A stretch of 64,000 nucleotides of DNA from Atopsyche davidsoni (Eukaryota; Arthropoda; Insecta; Trichoptera; Hydrobiosidae), in assembly GCA_022113835.1 (NCBI GenBank), contig JAILWY010000001.1, positions 13,384,501 through 13,448,500 on the forward strand, given 5' to 3'. The notes beneath the pieces are model-generated. The model saw only the letters and a list, made by a program, of their open reading frames with translations, was not told where the DNA came from and searched no databases. A program made the translations under genes and the position numbers. Position 1 is the stretch's first letter. The number at the start of each line of letters is the position of its first letter. Below are positions 43,966 to 55,465 of this stretch, in pieces.

Positions 43966-44960
43966 TATGTGTTTTTATTGGTAATCTGTTCCAGTATTTT
44001 ATAAAAAACTGAACTAAGCAAGCAAATGGTACAACCGTATAAATCTAAAAAAAAACAGTAACAGGACTAAATAATTTGTAATAAGGGTGATATAATTATG
44101 TTTGAAACTTTAGTGATTCCAAATTATTATTTTTTTTATAATAGATGCCAATTTGAAACAAACTGCACTTACTATATTATATATAATTTTCAGGATAATA
44201 ACTCATTAAAATTTCATGTTTCAAAAGACAAACATTTTTTAAAATTATAATTACCACTTGCAATCCTACTTTGTACAAACCCATTAATCCTACAAAACTG
44301 ACGGCATAAATATCGTGGTTAAAATTACGGAGCATACGCACTCGAATAATTGCGAGCAAATTAAATAAATATCCATTTTTATTATTTAAGAAGCTGGAAG
44401 GGCATACTTAAACGGCAGTCCAGGCCTGCATCACAGGACCGGACAACGCCTGCGCTTTATTATCCGCGTAATGGCCGTGCAAAAAATAATCAAATTGGGC
44501 TCTTTGAAATTAAAAAGCTTTGCGTCACGCCACGCTGCGAGGATTTTAATTGAATTCCTGGAATCAACATAAGTGCATCTCTTCCTCGGCCTGCTTTCGA
44601 TGTTTTGTGTAGCCCTCAAAAGAAAAACACAACCTCAGGAACCCAACTGCTACCGGTTGTTCGTACCTTTTTTTTTTTTTTTTTTAATTGTGTGTAATTT
44701 ATCGTTTTAATTTTAAATTGGTACTTATGAAACCTGCACACGTAATCAAATGCATATTACACGATCATCAATACTGCTTATATGTGATTGGTCTGGGGAA
44801 TTGGGTTCCAGTGTGATGATGGATTTTCTAGTGTCGATGTTTTGTGTACATTTTATAGGTACTTCTAGTTCTGATGAAGTTTTATTTGAAATATCCATAT
44901 AAGAAAAAAGAAAAACGGACAGAAACCTTTAAATAAAGACAAGATCAAGGATAAATAAAA
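41741..44960. other. AT-rich stretch with islands (42190-42610, 44400-44600) and (AT)n
   Basis: 43928-43964 is a pure AT repeat. 44400-44600 is GC-elevated and repeat-free, with GTAATGGCCGTGCAAAAAAT and AATCAAATTGGGC. 43820-43840 has a short GGGGGG/CCCCCC palindrome. No gene recognised. Confidence 0.45.
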
Positions 44961-44963
44961 AAA

Positions 44964-45266
44964 TATATATATGTCTGGAAGTTGCAAGTTTGGCCGAATT
45001 AGTGAGACTAGCCCAGGATAGGAATATATCCGATGAAATGGTCACCAACCTCCTACGAGGAGAGACACTAGAAAAAGATGAATAAATATATATTAAAATA
45101 TAGATAAGATAAGGATGTCGACCATTCTTCAATTTCACTTCATTTCTATATATATATATATATATAGTATATATAAATATATGTCTGGAAGTCGGAAGTA
45201 CGTCCGAATGGCCCAGAATAGTAATATATCCGATGAAATAGTTACCAACCTGCTATGAGAAGATAT
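44964..45266 (+). repeat. Two tandem R1 3'-terminal modules (210-bp offset)
   Basis: TATGTCTGGAAGT recurs at 44969 and 45179. Each is followed by an R1 end (GAATATATCCGATGAAATGG / TAATATATCCGATGAAATAG, then TCACCAACCTCCTACGAGG / TTACCAACCTGCTATGAGA) and by AT microsatellites. In the first copy the module is open: VASLAELVRLAQDRNISDEM then VTNLLRGE. This suggests, weakly, that R1 once ended in coding sequence. Confidence 0.75.
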
Positions 45267-45269
45267 ATA

Positions 45270-48245
45270 TATATATATTATAAAATCTCTCTAAATAGGA
45301 CTTGATTACGCTTTACTTTAAAAACCACCTGTTTAATTTCACATGAAATCACGACATGATAAATAATGTTTAAAACAAAAAACTTTTGCCTGGACAAATC
45401 CTCTTTAAAACTCGTTTTAAAAACTAAATACACAGCGGTTTTTGAAATATCTCCATATTTCAACTAAAATCTCGCATCACCATATGCTGATATAGCAGTG
45501 CACCTCACACACATTATACTCAAAGAGTAGCAATACGACGGACACAAAACATAAAATATTTATACGCCAATATTAGTACAGTTGAAGAGTCTAGCGTTTA
45601 ACTCGCGTTCGCCAACATGACAAACATTCGCAGTTCAATAAAGTACCCAGTGGCGTCGGGACAATCCCTGCGGGGGCAAGTGCGGGTAAATAATAAAAAT
45701 AGCGCAATGTTAAATAAAACACGTGTCATTATGTCGGGAGGCGGGGGCCCCGGGGGCTGGGACGCGCCCCCCGAGGACTTTTAGCGAAATGGATAGAGTT
45801 TAGAACACTTTAGACCCCACTGTCATGGTTGCGAAAACTTTCTAAAATAATAACAAAAATACTTACATTCATTAGTTATCGTCCCAAAAACATATTTCAT
45901 TTGCGACACTGTTTACGTACCTTATTGATATTTTTTAAAAAAATATATATGATAACAAATTACACAGTCTCTTAGATTTTACGATGTTTTTGTGAAGAAG
46001 AGATTTTTGTTAGTTTTTAAATTTTATTTAAATACAATATAAATATTTATATTTATCGGTTTTTTTGTTTAAAAAATCTCCAAATTAATGTCCATATTCA
46101 GTTTGCGTGGCCTTTGCCAGGCTATGAATTGAGAACCAGCGGGATGCCCCGAGCGACGAGACCCCCCTCACTTTATTTTTTTAAATTTAAAACAAATACT
46201 TTGGACTGTGCAACAAATGATGACCATACTGCGACATCACCAGAAATTTTCTTCGTTGGTGTACCAACCAGTTGTTGTAATCGTGTTTAAAACTACTGGT
46301 TCAATCTATAACGCTTACGAAAACGAAAAATTAAATTAACTCTCTTAAAAATAGTTTACTTTTGCTTTGGATTATTTGTGGTGTGGAAATCAAGTATTGA
46401 GAAACTTTTTCGCATATATCGATGAGATTGCAAGCTGGAAAAACGCTTAATTTATATATCACGGTAGTATATAGTATTTTACGTTGCATTTATTCCACTC
46501 GATGCAAATCAAAAATACAAATACCCATATTTATTGTGGAGTTTGATATTTTAATACGTGTACGTTTATTTGTTTATTCTTTTATATATATTTTCATATG
46601 TAGTGCATTATGAAAATAAACAAGTGGTTGTCATTTGTGTCGCGCTCACCCCTTCCCCACCCTCCCTCCCCATTCCTTCACCCCCCATCCAACCCCCATG
46701 GCCCGGGCTTCGCAATCGCTCGTTACATTATACAGCGACTCTTTACGAAACGTCTAAAATGTGACAGCATTTAATATTGATGCCGTACGCTCGCTCAAGT
46801 CGCGGGTCCTTTCGGGGAGATGTCCCATCTGAATGTTTCATGCGATTGTTTGGGACGGCTTTTTGTTCTGCCCCCGCGTAATAAAACACGAGTGAGTAAC
46901 GACAATATGAGAGCTTCGCATGAATAAAACACTACACCTGAGATCAAATATTCCACCGATAATGCTCGCGTTTAAGATCTCAATCGTCCCGAGTTTTTCG
47001 ATTTTAAATGCGACGCGATACGTTTGCGACGCTGTATGAATTTAAGAAGAGTACGCGATGTATGAATTTAAATTGAAATATCTTAATTTAATTAAACAAT
47101 GCTAAGTAATGAAGACGAAGTAATTATGCTGGGCCTCGGCCATGTTCTGTCTGCTACAGATATAGCAGAGCTAGCGATACAGGCTGTTTCACTCGAATAA
47201 CCTTTAATATCAGAGATAGATTTCAGAGTATTAGAAAATCTTTGTCACCAAAACTGCCTCGTGCTTAAAATATAATAGTTTTTAATGATTTATAAATTCT
47301 TTATTTTTTTCTATGAATATTTCAGGGTTTTGTAAATAAGCTGACTGGTTGTAAATGAAATATTGAATATTGATAAAAATGAATATTTGAAAATTCAAAA
47401 ATGAATTAAAACTAAACATTATAGCCAAAATGTTCAAAAAACATTAAATATCCAAAAACTTTCATTTTTATGGTACAGTGGTAGGATTCGAACTTCTACC
47501 TTTCTGTTGCGTTTGAAGACGGCTTTATTATATTTTAAGCCAATTTTAGGATTTATATTAAATTTAATAAAATCTCAACTATTTGCTGGAATTCGAGAAT
47601 TTTATTTTAATACATCTAGAGCTACAGGGATCTAAAAACGGCTAGTGGTCAATTTATTAACCAGTTAAGGCAGTGCTCAAGCGATCAAAAATACAGAATT
47701 TTCAAAGCACGAAGATCACATTGTGATCAACAACCATTTTTGTCGTGTGGTTTCACGTAAAAAGCACAAAGAATGCAGAAATATCGATGGAAATGTAGTA
47801 AATTGACTTTTCATCAGTTTTTTTTTAAATAAATTCGCAATACAGAACACAACTTATTAAAAATCAGCAGCAGACTGCATATACAAGCATGTGCTTTTGT
47901 ACAGTGAATTTAAATTACACTAAACTTATAGCGTGGCTTATATATCAAACACAGATGGAAAGTATCGAATTATACTTGCAAAGGAAAGAGAATTCCATGT
48001 AGCGATGGAAATGTACTTGTTGGAGTCGGTTCTTAAACAAACGTGGAGATTTGATTTCCAATAGTGTAAGAGAGGCAATATTCGTCAAAGTTGAGAGTGA
48101 ATATGTAAAGTAAACGTTCTCTTGCTGATAAATAAAACGATCTGCTTCAGAGAATGGATGTCTATATGGTAGTGATCGGCAAATCATATGAATTTTTTTT
48201 TTTATAATTATGATCTCCGATGAAGATATATCAGACTTGCTCATA
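45270..48245. other. AT-rich stretch with small islands (45590-45790, 46080-46160, 46640-46880)
   Basis: 45740-45780 reads GGCGGGGGCCCCGGGGGCTG. 46640-46710 is C-rich with CACCC-type words. 47470-47500 has an antisense B-box-like GATTCGAAC without an A box. The 99-codon minus frame 47945-48244 (SEADRFIYQQENVYFTYSLS) is mixed in composition but unsupported. Confidence 0.4.
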
Positions 48246-50440
48246 ATATATAATTAATGCGATTTCTGCTTTGATGCTGACATTCCTATTAATCTAATAT
48301 TTTATGAGTATTTAACTACTTGTTATCACTACACCATATAATTCTTATTTGAGATACTTTATGAACAATTTTACAGACACTTTAATTAGAGTATTTCCCA
48401 TTATCAGATAAGATTTATATATATAAATATTTATCTCTCAGGTAAAAATATCAATTTACCTGTTATTTTAAGTCACCAAAAAAGCGAAAATAAAAATAAA
48501 TGTTAAAATTTTTCGTGATATTTAATAAGGGTTATGTCGTATAAAAGGATCACCCTATGTGTAGCTATTTCTGAGCATAGCTTGTCCTTATCAGATATCC
48601 GTCTCTGCGAGGCAATCTCCATGAAAGTCACCCCTTCTCTCTCAACTATATTAATTTACTTAAGTTGTACAATAATTAACTCGGGTCAGAGGGAACAAGT
48701 TCCATTCAATTATTCTCCGGCAGAAATTCCCCTCACCTAAGAAAAGAAACTTTCCTTCGATTTAATGTCTGCCACATATTGTTGGAAAACCAAAAGTGTA
48801 ATTAACAATATACGAAACAGGGACTACTAATATATATTTTTAATTATAACCATCGTCCTCTTGTTAATTCTGTAATAAGTACAAGTTAAAAAAAAATCAA
48901 ATATAGGCAGATCAACTGTACATTTTTTTTCAATTGATAGGTCATGAATGAATACCCAACCGCACGTATTATAAATATAGCAGAATACAGCTTTAAAGGA
49001 AACTTTTCTAAAAATTTGAAGTGTTATATTTAATTTAAATAACGTAAAATGACTAGAAATTTCAATTCCTACTGAGTGCGGTACCTTAGACTACTTGCTA
49101 CTCTCCCGTGTGTTCTTTCAGATTACTTTGGTATAGGTTTATTTGTTTGTGGAGTAAACACAAATTTATTTATTTTTTTAATTCGTATCAGTGTTTTTCA
49201 AAAGTCACTGCTTTTATTATTCCCTTTGATGTAGCGTTTCAATGAATTTCACTTGTTATATTCATTTTATAGACTCTGGAGCAGTGTGATATTATATAGC
49301 AATCATTGGGTTATCTTGATGTAGTGTAATGTTAGCGATATTTGGCAGCAAGTATCGCCTTTAATCATACGGGGGCTCGGTCCTGGGCGGCCAGGCTCCC
49401 CCCCCCCCCCTCCCCCAGCTGATTGGCCCCCTCCCCTCCCCACCCAACACCCCCCATGATTGGCCAATCCCCCCAGGCCAACGCCAAATATTTTTAATCA
49501 ACGCCTCTATTGAGTTTCGTGCGGCATCGCAACGCGCAGGGCTGAGAAACGCGATTGTCCGATTGAAAACGTTTCGTAAATATTACAACTTTGTGTTTAG
49601 GGAACTAAGTGGTAACATCCAAAAATAAAATGTTTTGCAACCCTGTTTTTTTTTAATATATATACTTCAAAACCATTTTTTTTATTATTAATTGTAAAAA
49701 CGTATTAAGTCGCATTTTTTGTCATATACAGCTCTACGGGCTTAGTATTTTAAAATGCCGATTGTACGACAGTGCTAGTACTTGTAGTAGTTGATTTAGC
49801 TTTCTATGTATTATATAAATTGTTATTTGTTTAATGTATATTATAAAGTTTTTAAGTAATAATATATCAATATTGTAATCAAAAATACTATTATACTTAG
49901 AGGTTTTTTTTTTCCTTTTAAGCATAGCGTAAATTGTCGTTAGCAATTGCAATACTATGATAGAAAAGAGCAGAAAAAATAATATGTGGCCAGGAAGAGT
50001 TAAACATGATACAATGTGAAATGGCACGTGTTGACCCACAAACACCCTGTATAATAAATTGTTATCAACAGTTTGTTCTGATAATAAGCTTTACTGTAAA
50101 TTTGATATTAGACGCTCAATTATTTTTAAACACAATGTTGCAACATTATTACACATCAATCAATTCGCTGGGCAAAAAAGATAGCGAAAATAATAATTTA
50201 AAAATCCAATTTTCAATACAAACAAGGCCCGGCGCAGGGGCGGGGCACCCAACCGCGGGTCCGCGGGCCGAATAATGCGCCGCCCAAACTTCACACAAAA
50301 ACTGCTCATTACTGGCCGCCCTCCCGTGCGCGACCCCTGGCCCTGCAGGGCTGGCAAACCTCCTCAGTACCCCATCAAAATACACTTCCAAAAACCAGCA
50401 TTGATAAGGTAACGCATTTGACTGATATTCATTATATTAT
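48246..50440. other. Stretch with islands (48540-48730, 49370-49560, 50220-50380)
   Basis: 49398-49410 is a C13 run. 49422-49426 and 49458-49469 carry CCAAT-box motifs (ATTGG; GATTGGCCAATC). 50220-50380 is CpG-rich (GCGCAGGGGCGGGGCACCC). A hydrophobic 103-codon minus frame (49734-50045) ends next to the solitary ACACCCTGTATA terminus at 50040-50051. No supported gene. Confidence 0.4.
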
Positions 50441-50447
50441 TGATTTT

Positions 50448-50560
50448 TGTGACCGTCTCACAGTAAGTACGATTTTGCCTATACAGGTTTTTTTATTGAT
50501 TGATAATGATTAAGTACACTTTTTCAAATATTGAAAAATGATTAAAGAAACTCTCTGGCG
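50448..50560 (-). mobile_element. SINE-like element, tail only
   Basis: Minus strand: GAGAGTTTCTTTAATCATTT, TTCAATATTTGAAAAAGTG, CTGTATAGGCAAAATCGTAC, then TTACTGTGAGACGGTCAC. This is the type-1 tail of the family, with the core missing. Confidence 0.8.
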
Positions 50561-50937
50561 AACTAAAGAAGCTGCATGAGCGAGGGGCGCGCGACCCTAA
50601 AAAACCATAATGAAATTGAAAATAAGAAGTTCAATGTCGCCAGTATTGAATAGGCAGCGACAAAGGAAAAAGTCGCAGAGTAATATTGTTGTCACAGTTT
50701 TGTGTTTATTTAAAAATGCGACGCACGAAAATTGGTCAATTTTTTATCATTTTCTCGCAACTCGTAATCTCATTTCAACTCGATTTATTCACCTAATTAA
50801 TATTAATTCTGGTATTTTATTTATTAACATTGATTTTTTAACCGTCGCTTTGTACAGTTTTAAATATAAATGTATTGTTTTGCCAACTTTAAAATAAACT
50901 TTCGAAGTCTCCAATATTAAATAAAAGTGTAAATAGA
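50561..50937 (+). other. Unassigned segment between SINE fragments
   Basis: Contains a 95-codon frame (50610-50897) that begins basic (MKLKIRSSMSPVLNRQRQRK, KKSQSN) and becomes AT-driven hydrophobic. It lies between two pieces of the same SINE-like family, so it may be an insertion in, or a transduced flank of, that element. No known match. Confidence 0.2.
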
Positions 50938-51126
50938 TTGATAATGATTAAGTATATTTTTTCAAATATTGAAAAATGATTAAAGAAACTCTTTAAAAAA
51001 TATTATCGTGATTTGTGTGGGATTCGAACCCACATCCCTAAGCTTACATGGCCGGTGTATTACCAATTTAGAGAGTTTCTTTAATCATTTTCCAATATTT
51101 GAAAAATTGTACTTAATCATTATCAA
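50938..51126 (-). mobile_element. SINE-like fold-back: truncated core between inverted tails
   Basis: The type-1 tail occurs twice in opposite orientation: 50938-50992 and 51072-51126, 55 bp each with a few mismatches. Between them, on the minus strand, is a core lacking its 5' end (AATTGGTAATACACCGGCC to ACACAAATCACG, with B box GTGGGTTCGAATCCCAC). The inverted extra tail replaces the missing 5' end. Confidence 0.85.
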
Positions 51127-51129
51127 TGA

Positions 51130-52500
51130 TATTTATTACTTTTCAATAGTAGATATTCGCTTAGACACTTAAATTGATTGCATTGTCATTCGCAGATGAT
51201 TTGTAAAATCTCGCTGAGTACATCAAATGTATAGCTCACGAAGAGGCTAAACTTACTTAAACAATTTTTATTTATTTAATATCAGCAATTTTTTTTTATA
51301 AAATACCTGCTTTCCAACCAACGAATCTCGGATTTTAATGTAGATAAAGCAATATATATTTTTAATAATAATTATATTGCTAGAAAAAAAATCGAGAAGG
51401 TGCATTAAATTATTTGATTTTGTTGATAAGTTATTAATAGAATAACATACATATTTCACGATTTACAAATATATTTTATACGTGATTTCCTGTCTTATTT
51501 AGTTAGTAAATTAAACATGGATATAATATTTTTTAAACTGTAAAATATTAAGTAATCAGGGACGTAATCCATTATTGACGTAAGCGTAGGTCCGTTTAAG
51601 CCATTTTAAACTTTTTGAATTCATTTTTATATTTTATTCAAAACTTCGTAAATAATTCACAGCTCATATAAGCGTAACTTGTGTACAATAAATTCGTCTG
51701 TGTTATATGTTTTGTTTTATTTGCATACAATAGCTTTATTAACTACTCCACAGTATAATTACGTAACGAAAACTAATAACCATCATTATTTTCAGAGAAT
51801 TGGCTCGATAATTCACATCTAGCTAGAACAACTGCTGGTAGGCAATTAAACGAACTGGGAATTAATTATCCCATCCGCATATGATATCAGGGCCAAGTGA
51901 CGCGCCAATGTGTGAGGACTTCCCGCACTATCAATTACTCGGAAATCCCACCCCTGGTTACTAATGCGACCCTGCTCCGGGGCTGCCACAAATAAACTGT
52001 GCTCTTATTTTACCAACAATATTTAAATTAAATAAAAGTGTAAATTTAAAAAAAAACTGTTAAATGATCGGACGTTATAAATGAACGTTTTTGAACTTTT
52101 GATTAACTTGGTTATGTGTTAAATGGTGTTTTAGTGATATCACTTAATAACTTCATATCAGTTTGAAAAAACAAAATTCAATACATATATATATAAACTC
52201 TATTAATGCGTTTTCAAAACATAAAAATGCTTTTTTCCCATCTTGATATCGATAAAATAAAATTTTACTTTCTCTTTTTTAGTTCTGATTTACAAAAACC
52301 AAATAATTTTTCTTAATTAAAAACGCAGACATCGTATGGATTGACATGTGTACGATGTCACCTAACATATAAATCTTATTGAGCATATCCATAATAAGTT
52401 TCGAAAATTCAATAATTTTTAAATAATAAAAAAAGCGATTTGAAATAAGCGAACCTACGCAAAGTATAATTAGAGCGCTTAACCTCGGAAGTATAAGGGT
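51130..52500. other. AT-rich stretch with a small island (51840-52000)
   Basis: The island is repeat-free and moderately GC-rich (CCCTGCTCCGGGGCTGCCAC). Nothing else recognised. Confidence 0.5.
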
Positions 52501-52506
52501 GGAAGA

Positions 52507-52560
52507 CCAGGCTCCAGGCTCCAGGCTCCAGGCTCCAGGCTCCAGGCTCCAGGCTCCAGG
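52507..52560. repeat. (CCAGGCT)n minisatellite, about 7.7 copies
   Basis: Perfect 7-bp repeats. They generate SLEPGAW peptide repeats in two overlapping minus frames (52279-52575, 52409-52624), which are artefacts. Confidence 0.97.
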
Positions 52561-53921
52561 AGCACGCCACTGCAAGGCGCGGCGTGAATGCAGATGAGAG
52601 GACGCACCCCTGGCGGACTGTCACGCCTAATTGAAACCCGGAGCAAGGTTGACTGCTATTGCGGCGGCGCTCGCAGGCCGCGGCTCGCGCGCCCCTGCCT
52701 TATGAGGACAGGATGACTTGCAGGGCCGGCGCGGGACCTGCGAGCTCCATTGTTCCAACTTTTTCTGTACACTTTTAAGAATATAAAGGATGCGCCACTT
52801 GCATTTTAAAATTACGCTTTTTATGCACGTATTAAAAATGCTGCGTTTTTATTAAAGTACGGAAAAAGTTTTGTATTAAATTTCTAATAATACACAATAG
52901 CATCAAATGGCTTCTAGAATGACGAAATATTAAAAACTTTTTAATGTGCAAAATTACGGAAATTTGACGTTAAAACCACAAATACAATAAAAACGAAATG
53001 GCTTGTGAAAAACTATTATTTTAGTAAAAGTAAACAAGCTGGTTCATGATTTAAAACACGGAAGATAAAAGTTCCATATACCTACAGATAGAGTTACAAA
53101 TTACAACAGCACATTATTATAATATGCAGTATTTGTAGAAACTTTCTTGATCCGTTACAGTTTTATTTTGTCCTTATTGGATCTTTTTAAATAATGAGTA
53201 TTTGAGCTTTGCACTACTTTATGCTAAGAGTACTAACGTGAATACACAAACTCAATAACAAAAATAGAAAAATCCTTACGCTACCACCTAAGCCCCACCA
53301 TCTGCGCTCAGGACATTAAGGGCGCATTAATTATATTTCAAGATTCTTTATTTTTCATTAATTCAATTTACAATAGTATTTAGGCTAAGGATATGGTATG
53401 GTATGTGGCTATCCCCTGATCCTGGGGGCAGTTTATGTGGTTTGCAATGTGTGACTAAGGTGGTAGCATACGTGAATTTCTTTCATTACATTATTGTGTT
53501 AGGCAGGGAAAATAAGTGGGAAAACCCTTTATTTGCATGAGTTACCTATTATATTTATATTTTTCTAAACCCTGCAACTGTACTAACCTTAAAACGACTA
53601 GTCAGTGTCAATAACGACATGTCTTTTCTTATTTTGTACGCAGTATTCCTTAATCTATTCGTCCACTTAACACTGTAGTTGTGATTTATATTGTGAGGTT
53701 TTTTGATAATTTGGTTGTTATTTGTGAACACTAATACTTCGTTATGTCATTTATAAAAAAATAATGAAATAATTATTTCATTCAACGAGTATTTAAGCAG
53801 CTGGAGTAAACACAAATAAAAAAATAGGCAGGTGTCATAAATTGCTCTGCCTTGTCAAATTTGCTCCGCAACCTAATCTTGTTGTTTGTAGGTTATAGTT
53901 AGTATCGTATAGTTTTAATAA
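52561..53921. other. CpG-rich patch then AT-rich stretch
   Basis: 52561-52760 is CpG-rich (GCGGCGGCGCTCGCAGGCCG). The remainder to 53921 is AT-rich with no recognised feature. Confidence 0.45.
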
Positions 53922-54180
53922 TTACTAATATGATTAGGCACATTAGTTTATACATAGAAGATGATTTAAAGAAACTCTCATCGTGATGTGTGAGGGATAT
54001 GAACCCACATTCCCTGGCTTACATGGCCGGTGTACTAACCCGTGTACTAACGAATCACTTCCGTTTATCGAGAATTTTTAACAATAATACTCTACATATG
54101 AACCAATGTGCCCAGGCCAACCAATATTTAGTGATTTGCAAGCACTGGACTTAGTAAGTAACAAGTGAAGCAATTTTAGT
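53922..54180 (-). mobile_element. SINE-like element with type-2 tail
   Basis: Minus strand order: upstream module (TGCTTCACTTGTTACTTACT to GGTTCATATGTAG), GTGATTCGTTAGTACACGGG, core with ACCGGCCATGTAAGCC and GGGTTCATATCCC, then a different tail ending CTAATGTGCCTAATCATATT. A short tandem repeat of GTGTACTAAC is inserted in the A-box region (54029-54051). Confidence 0.8.
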
Positions 54181-54488
54181 CCCATCTGGATATTATTTTT
54201 AATATCTATTCATTTAGCCAAGACGCGCACCATTATATACGTATGTCTATTGACGTCGATTCCAAAAAATAGACATACGAATAATTTTAAAATATAATTA
54301 TTATGGAAGAAATGCGGCCCCCTGGCGAAAGTAATTTGTTGTGTGCGGCAGTAAGCCGGGGCTGCGAGTCTAGAATATGGTGGCGCGAGGTGTGACAGCG
54401 CCTTAATACAAAAATCCGCGCCGCCCCCTCGGCCCGGCAATAACCGCACACGACCGCCGCTAATTCGACTCAATCCTTGCGTCCACCG
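54181..54488. other. Short hairpin and GC island
   Basis: 54241-54282 contains CGTATGTCTATT and its complement AATAGACATACG. 54300-54480 is GC-elevated and gives an 87-codon minus frame without support. Confidence 0.4.
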
Positions 54489-54544
54489 GCTTCTTTGATT
54501 TAATATTGCTATTTTATATTTTATTTGTGAAATGATCCTTATTT
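54489..54544. repeat. 56-bp direct repeat, copy 1
   Basis: Identical to 55135-55190. It marks the start of a tandemly duplicated unit that also includes R1 sequence (AAAGGATCGGTAGT at 55019 and 55203). Confidence 0.95.
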
Positions 54545-54548
54545 TAGA

Positions 54549-54982
54549 CCAGTGCTTCTCAAAGTGGTCCCTGTGATCATTCAGGGGGTCCTTAGAAAAT
54601 TAAAATCGATTTGAGGGTCCCTGAACAACGCTAGGGCGTCCGCGCAAGGTTTTATATAAAATAAAAAAATTGTGACACATTTTTATTAATATGGAAGTTA
54701 AGATGAATAACAATGAATACATTATTAGCGATTTTTACGTCCTAAGTAAAATATAAATATAGACAGGTGCATAAAATACAAGTAATAACAGACATCGCGG
54801 TGAGTCAGGTAGGTTAATACAGGAACGCAATGGAGTTGATACTTGCACCAACTAGTCTATATATGAATTTATGTAGTTTTTCACCCAGGGTCCGTAGGCA
54901 TGTTTGAACTATGAAAGGGGGTCCATGGACAAGTTTTGACTATGAAAGGGAGTCCGTGATTCAAAAGAGTTTGAGAGCCACT
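54549..54982. mobile_element. hAT-type MITE with perfect 8-bp target duplication
   Basis: Left end CCAGTGCTTCTCAAAGTGG; right end read inwards AGTGGCTCTCAAACTCTTTT. The 8-bp duplication ATTTTAGA is at 54541-54548 and 54983-54990. Internal near-repeats of GGGTCC(A/G)TGG and TATGAAAGGG lie near the right end. The CAGTG-TCTCAAA termini and 8-bp duplication are diagnostic for hAT. At 434 bp it has no transposase. Confidence 0.95.
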
Positions 54983-55004
54983 ATTTTAGACGATTAAGCT
55001 GCCA

Positions 55005-55465
55005 TTCAGCACCCTAGCAAAGGATCGGTAGTGGAATAATTGTAAAGAGATGTGGAATATTAAGACTAAATGCCAGAGCATTGTGAGGGAAGGGTTATAT
55101 AATAACGCTATTGGGTATACATATGCTTCTTTGATTTAATATTGCTATTTTATATTTTATTTGTGAAATGATCCTTATTTAATATGATTAAGTTGCAATT
55201 GAGCAAAGGATCGGTAGTAGAGTAGTGGACACGGAATCATTGTGAAGGGCTATGTTAGAAATGCCAAAGCTTTGTAAGGAAAGGGTTGTATAATATAATA
55301 ATGGTTTTGGGCAGTAGCAATACGCAGACCTTTTCTTAAAATATAAAACTGCGGTGTAGAAGAACCCGGGGTCTACACTATTATCCCAAAGAAAACCATG
55401 AATAGACATAGAGATGTGTTTGGTGAGATGGTCACCGACCTCCTTCGAGTAGAAGGACCTGAAAA
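55005..55465 (+). repeat. R1, tandemly duplicated partial copies
   Basis: First partial copy 55005-55130; then the 56-bp repeat copy 2 (55135-55190); then a longer R1 piece 55191-55465 through GGGCAGTAGCAATACGCAGA, CTACACTATTATCCC and GAGATGGTCACCGACCTCCT. Ignoring the hAT insertion and its target duplication, the two 56-bp copies are about 204 bp apart. Confidence 0.8.

Noticed and set aside
47470..47500. Antisense tRNA T-arm (GATTCGAAC)
   Set aside because: Stem does not pair properly and no other tRNA arms are found.
52279..52624. Protein with SLEPGAW repeats
   Set aside because: Created by the 7-bp CCAGGCT minisatellite in two frames.
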